Below, piece by piece: positions 62,585-64,000 of a stretch of 64,000 nucleotides of DNA. Both the position numbers and the translations under genes were made by a program. Source of the DNA: an uncultured Alistipes sp. GTDB lineage: Bacteria; Bacteroidota; Bacteroidia; Bacteroidales; Rikenellaceae. The stretch's first letter is position 1. Every line of letters begins with the position of its first letter. The DNA is taken from assembly GCA_904502285.1 (NCBI GenBank), contig CAJGEC010000004.1:33072-97071 (forward strand), in the 5' to 3' direction. The notes under the pieces were generated by a model that was not told the DNA's origin, ran no database searches, and saw only the letters and a list, made by a program, of their open reading frames with translations.

Positions 62585-63244
62585 TTATACTAAAAGACCC
62601 TCTAAGTCGTGCAAGGCATTGATAGCATCCTCGTAGCCATCCTTAGCTGCTCGGCTATACCATTCGCGCGCAGAGTCGATGTCGCGCTCTACGCCCTTGC
62701 CCTGCTCGTAGCAACTGCCCACGATGAACATCGCGTAGTCGCTGTGGCCTTGAGCCGCAGCCTTCAAGAACCATTCGAAGGCTCTCTTATCATCCTTGGT
62801 AATGCCCTCACCAGAGGTGTAGCACTGGCCTACGGCAACCTCCGCCAAGTCGTAACCCTTCTCGGCAGAGAGGAGGTAGTAGCCTACGGCACGTTCAGCA
62901 TCCTGCTCGGCACCAATGCCACGGAAGAGGCAGTTGCCCACCTCGTATTGAGCGATGGTGTGTCCATTGCGTGCTGCAGCAAGGTACCACCTCAGCGCCC
63001 CATTCATACAACTATCCACACCTACGCCCTCGGCATAGCAACGACCCATAGTGTACTGAGCCTCGGCAAATCCCTGAACGGCAGCGGCAAAGAGGTAGTC
63101 GATAGCCTGAGTTATATTCTGCTCTACTCCATCGCCATTAAGGTAGCGCAAACCCATCTGATAGTCCGCCTCAAGATGCTCGATAGTAGTCTCGCATTTA
63201 TCACCAATAAGTGATGCTGTAATTTTATTTAGAAAGTCACTCAT
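62585..63244 (-). CDS. Sel1-like repeat protein
   Basis: 219 residues. Five consecutive Sel1-type repeats of 36 residues cover about 27-210, each with an A-x-x-x-LG/VG-x-C-Y-x-x-G-x-G-V pattern (AQYTMGRCYAEGVGVDSC, AMFIVGSCYEQGKGVERD). There is no signal peptide, so a cytosolic scaffold role is likely. Its partner is unknown. First gene of the pair with lysC. Confidence 0.92.
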   Translation of the reverse strand: MSDFLNKITASLIGDKCETTIEHLEADYQMGLRYLNGDGVEQNITQAIDYLFAAAVQGFAEAQYTMGRCYAEGVGVDSCMNGALRWYLAAARNGHTIAQYEVGNCLFRGIGAEQDAERAVGYYLLSAEKGYDLAEVAVGQCYTSGEGITKDDKRAFEWFLKAAAQGHSDYAMFIVGSCYEQGKGVERDIDSAREWYSRAAKDGYEDAINALHDLEGLLV

Positions 63245-63692
63245 CGTATATCATTTTTAATCTATTAGACATAATATGTTTTGTAATATCCCAATCGTGG
63301 GATACAAATATATGAATTTTAATGCAAAAACTGCACGATTTTGCAAATTTTTATTGTTATAAGTTTTAAAAAGCTAATCAAATTAGTATAAAAACTCGCA
63401 AAAGAGATGATTATTGCAAATAAAAGATTTATATCTGGAAAAATCTAACGAATGAGGGAAAATAATGATGGCGGCCTGGTGTTCAATGACTTATGAGGAC
63501 TTTTGATGAAAGCCTCGCATATGCAAAAGTGCAAGGAAATGAAAGGTAATGAGGGCGAACGGTTTTCAAATCATTACCCGATAATGAAGTAAGTTTATAG
63601 GTCGTTGGAGTTTATTTCTACTCTCTGCCACATTCTGCATAACAGTGTATAACTCGCTGATAACTAATTTTGTAACCAAAAAAGATTAGATT
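63245..63692. other. Intergenic region before the recombinase, 448 bases
   Basis: Holds a promoter for the Sel1 gene (minus TATATTTG at 63305-63312), a hairpin TATCCCA/TGGGATA at 63287-63304 just downstream of it, and then about 350 bases without any supported gene. The change from core genome to mobile element must lie here, but no repeat or attachment core could be identified from this side alone. Confidence 0.5.
63305..63312 (-). promoter_or_regulatory. Promoter -7 element for the Sel1-lysC pair
   Basis: Minus strand TATATTTG matches TAnnTTTG, 61 bases upstream of the start. The transcript would begin with the hairpin at 63287-63304. Confidence 0.55.
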
Positions 63693-64000
63693 ATGCGAAG
63701 TACATTTAAGGTGCTGTTCTATGTGAACGGAAGTAAGGAGAAAAACGGTATTGTCCCCATTATGGGGCGAGTTACAATCAATGGTTCGGTGGCTCAATTC
63801 AGTTGTAAACTGACTATTACAAAAACAATGTGGGATGCAAAGGGTAACCGAGCAAAAGGCAAGAGTAAAGACTCAAGAGACATCAATCTTGCTTTGGATA
63901 ACATCAAGGCTCAAATCATCAAGCATTATCAACGCATTTCGGATAGAGAAGCCTATGTTACTGCCGAAATGGTACGCAATGCCTATCAAGGTATCGGAAC
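63693..64000 (+). CDS. Tyrosine-type site-specific recombinase, N-terminal part
   Basis: Partial, cut by the right edge after 102 codons. ATG at 63693 gives MRSTFKVLFYVNGSKEKNG, then VPIMGRVTINGSVAQFSCKL and a helix with NLALDNIKAQIIKHYQR. This is the arm-type DNA-binding domain and the start of the core-binding domain of Bacteroidota conjugative-transposon integrases. The catalytic domain lies outside the window. Codon use is more A-rich than in neighbouring core genes, fitting a horizontally acquired element that begins here. Confidence 0.88.
   Translation, partial: MRSTFKVLFYVNGSKEKNGIVPIMGRVTINGSVAQFSCKLTITKTMWDAKGNRAKGKSKDSRDINLALDNIKAQIIKHYQRISDREAYVTAEMVRNAYQGIG

Noticed and set aside
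1..64000. CRISPR arrays, rRNA operons, prophage structural genes, complete insertion sequences
   Set aside because: I saw no regularly spaced repeats, no rRNA sequence, no phage head or tail genes and no transposase; the only mobile gene is the partial recombinase at the right edge.

Overview
The window looks like chromosome from a Bacteroidales bacterium, probably Alistipes-like (Rikenellaceae); the family is a guess. Evidence for the phylum and order: many start regions carry the Bacteroidota -7 promoter element TAnnTTTG, several with a TTG 19-20 bases upstream; Shine-Dalgarno sites are mostly weak; lipoproteins are abundant and of fimbrillin, BACON, FN3-like and CotH types; there is a DUF3467 protein, a radical SAM/lipoprotein cassette and a reverse rubrerythrin. 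Nearly all of the window is ordinary, densely packed core genome. Only the right edge enters a mobile element.

Layout. 1-5431 (-): one probable operon running lysE-like exporter, cmk, ispH, small membrane protein, S41 C-terminal protease, sensor kinase (cut by the left edge). 5750-8808: DUF3467 protein, a large FN3-like lipoprotein, dut. 8809-9277: very AT-rich gap between convergent genes, with DnaA-box-like repeats. 9278-15370 (-): dnaB, yifB, sppA, mrp. 15595-18662 (+): LolE/FtsX-like permease, menG, LEA-like and SPOR-like secreted proteins. 18751-24971 (+): Cys-rich mini-lipoprotein, nrnA, MsbA-like exporter, NagB-like/PIG-L fusion, nagB. 25039-29527 (-): reverse rubrerythrin, membrane protein, sodium:solute symporter, FAD oxidoreductase. 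29660-31003: tRNA-Leu, an acetyltransferase and dispersed hairpin repeats. 31010-36484: CotH-like lipoprotein, then recO, ispG and rluA-like genes. 36633-38747 (+): radical SAM/SPASM enzyme with three small lipoproteins, one only 58 residues long. 38899-47816: tRNA-Ser, patatin-barrel protein, pheS, TPR protein, EnvC-like protein, ybeY, mnmG. 47839-47864: a perfect palindrome containing a consensus parS site. 47910-54424: ilvE, metG, fba, a DUF4435 protein, a SUI1 factor, rlmH. 54500-61219: surface lipoprotein locus with a 46-residue peptide gene at the head of its leftward arm. 61302-63244 (-): lysC and a Sel1-repeat protein. 63693-64000: start of a tyrosine recombinase.

How the genes work together. 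Housekeeping themes are isoprenoid synthesis (ispH, ispG), menaquinone methylation (menG), translation and tRNA modification (pheS, metG, mnmG, rluA-like, rlmH, ybeY, SUI1), replication and repair (dnaB, recO, dut) and envelope biogenesis (permease, MsbA-like exporter, SppA, EnvC-like, patatin-barrel). The least understood parts are the radical SAM/lipoprotein cassette, the two short genes below usual ORF cutoffs (37124-37300 and 56577-56717), the NagB-like fusion lacking the catalytic His, the Cys-rich lipoprotein, and the parS and oriC-like sites. All functions are read from sequence alone; no database search was run.
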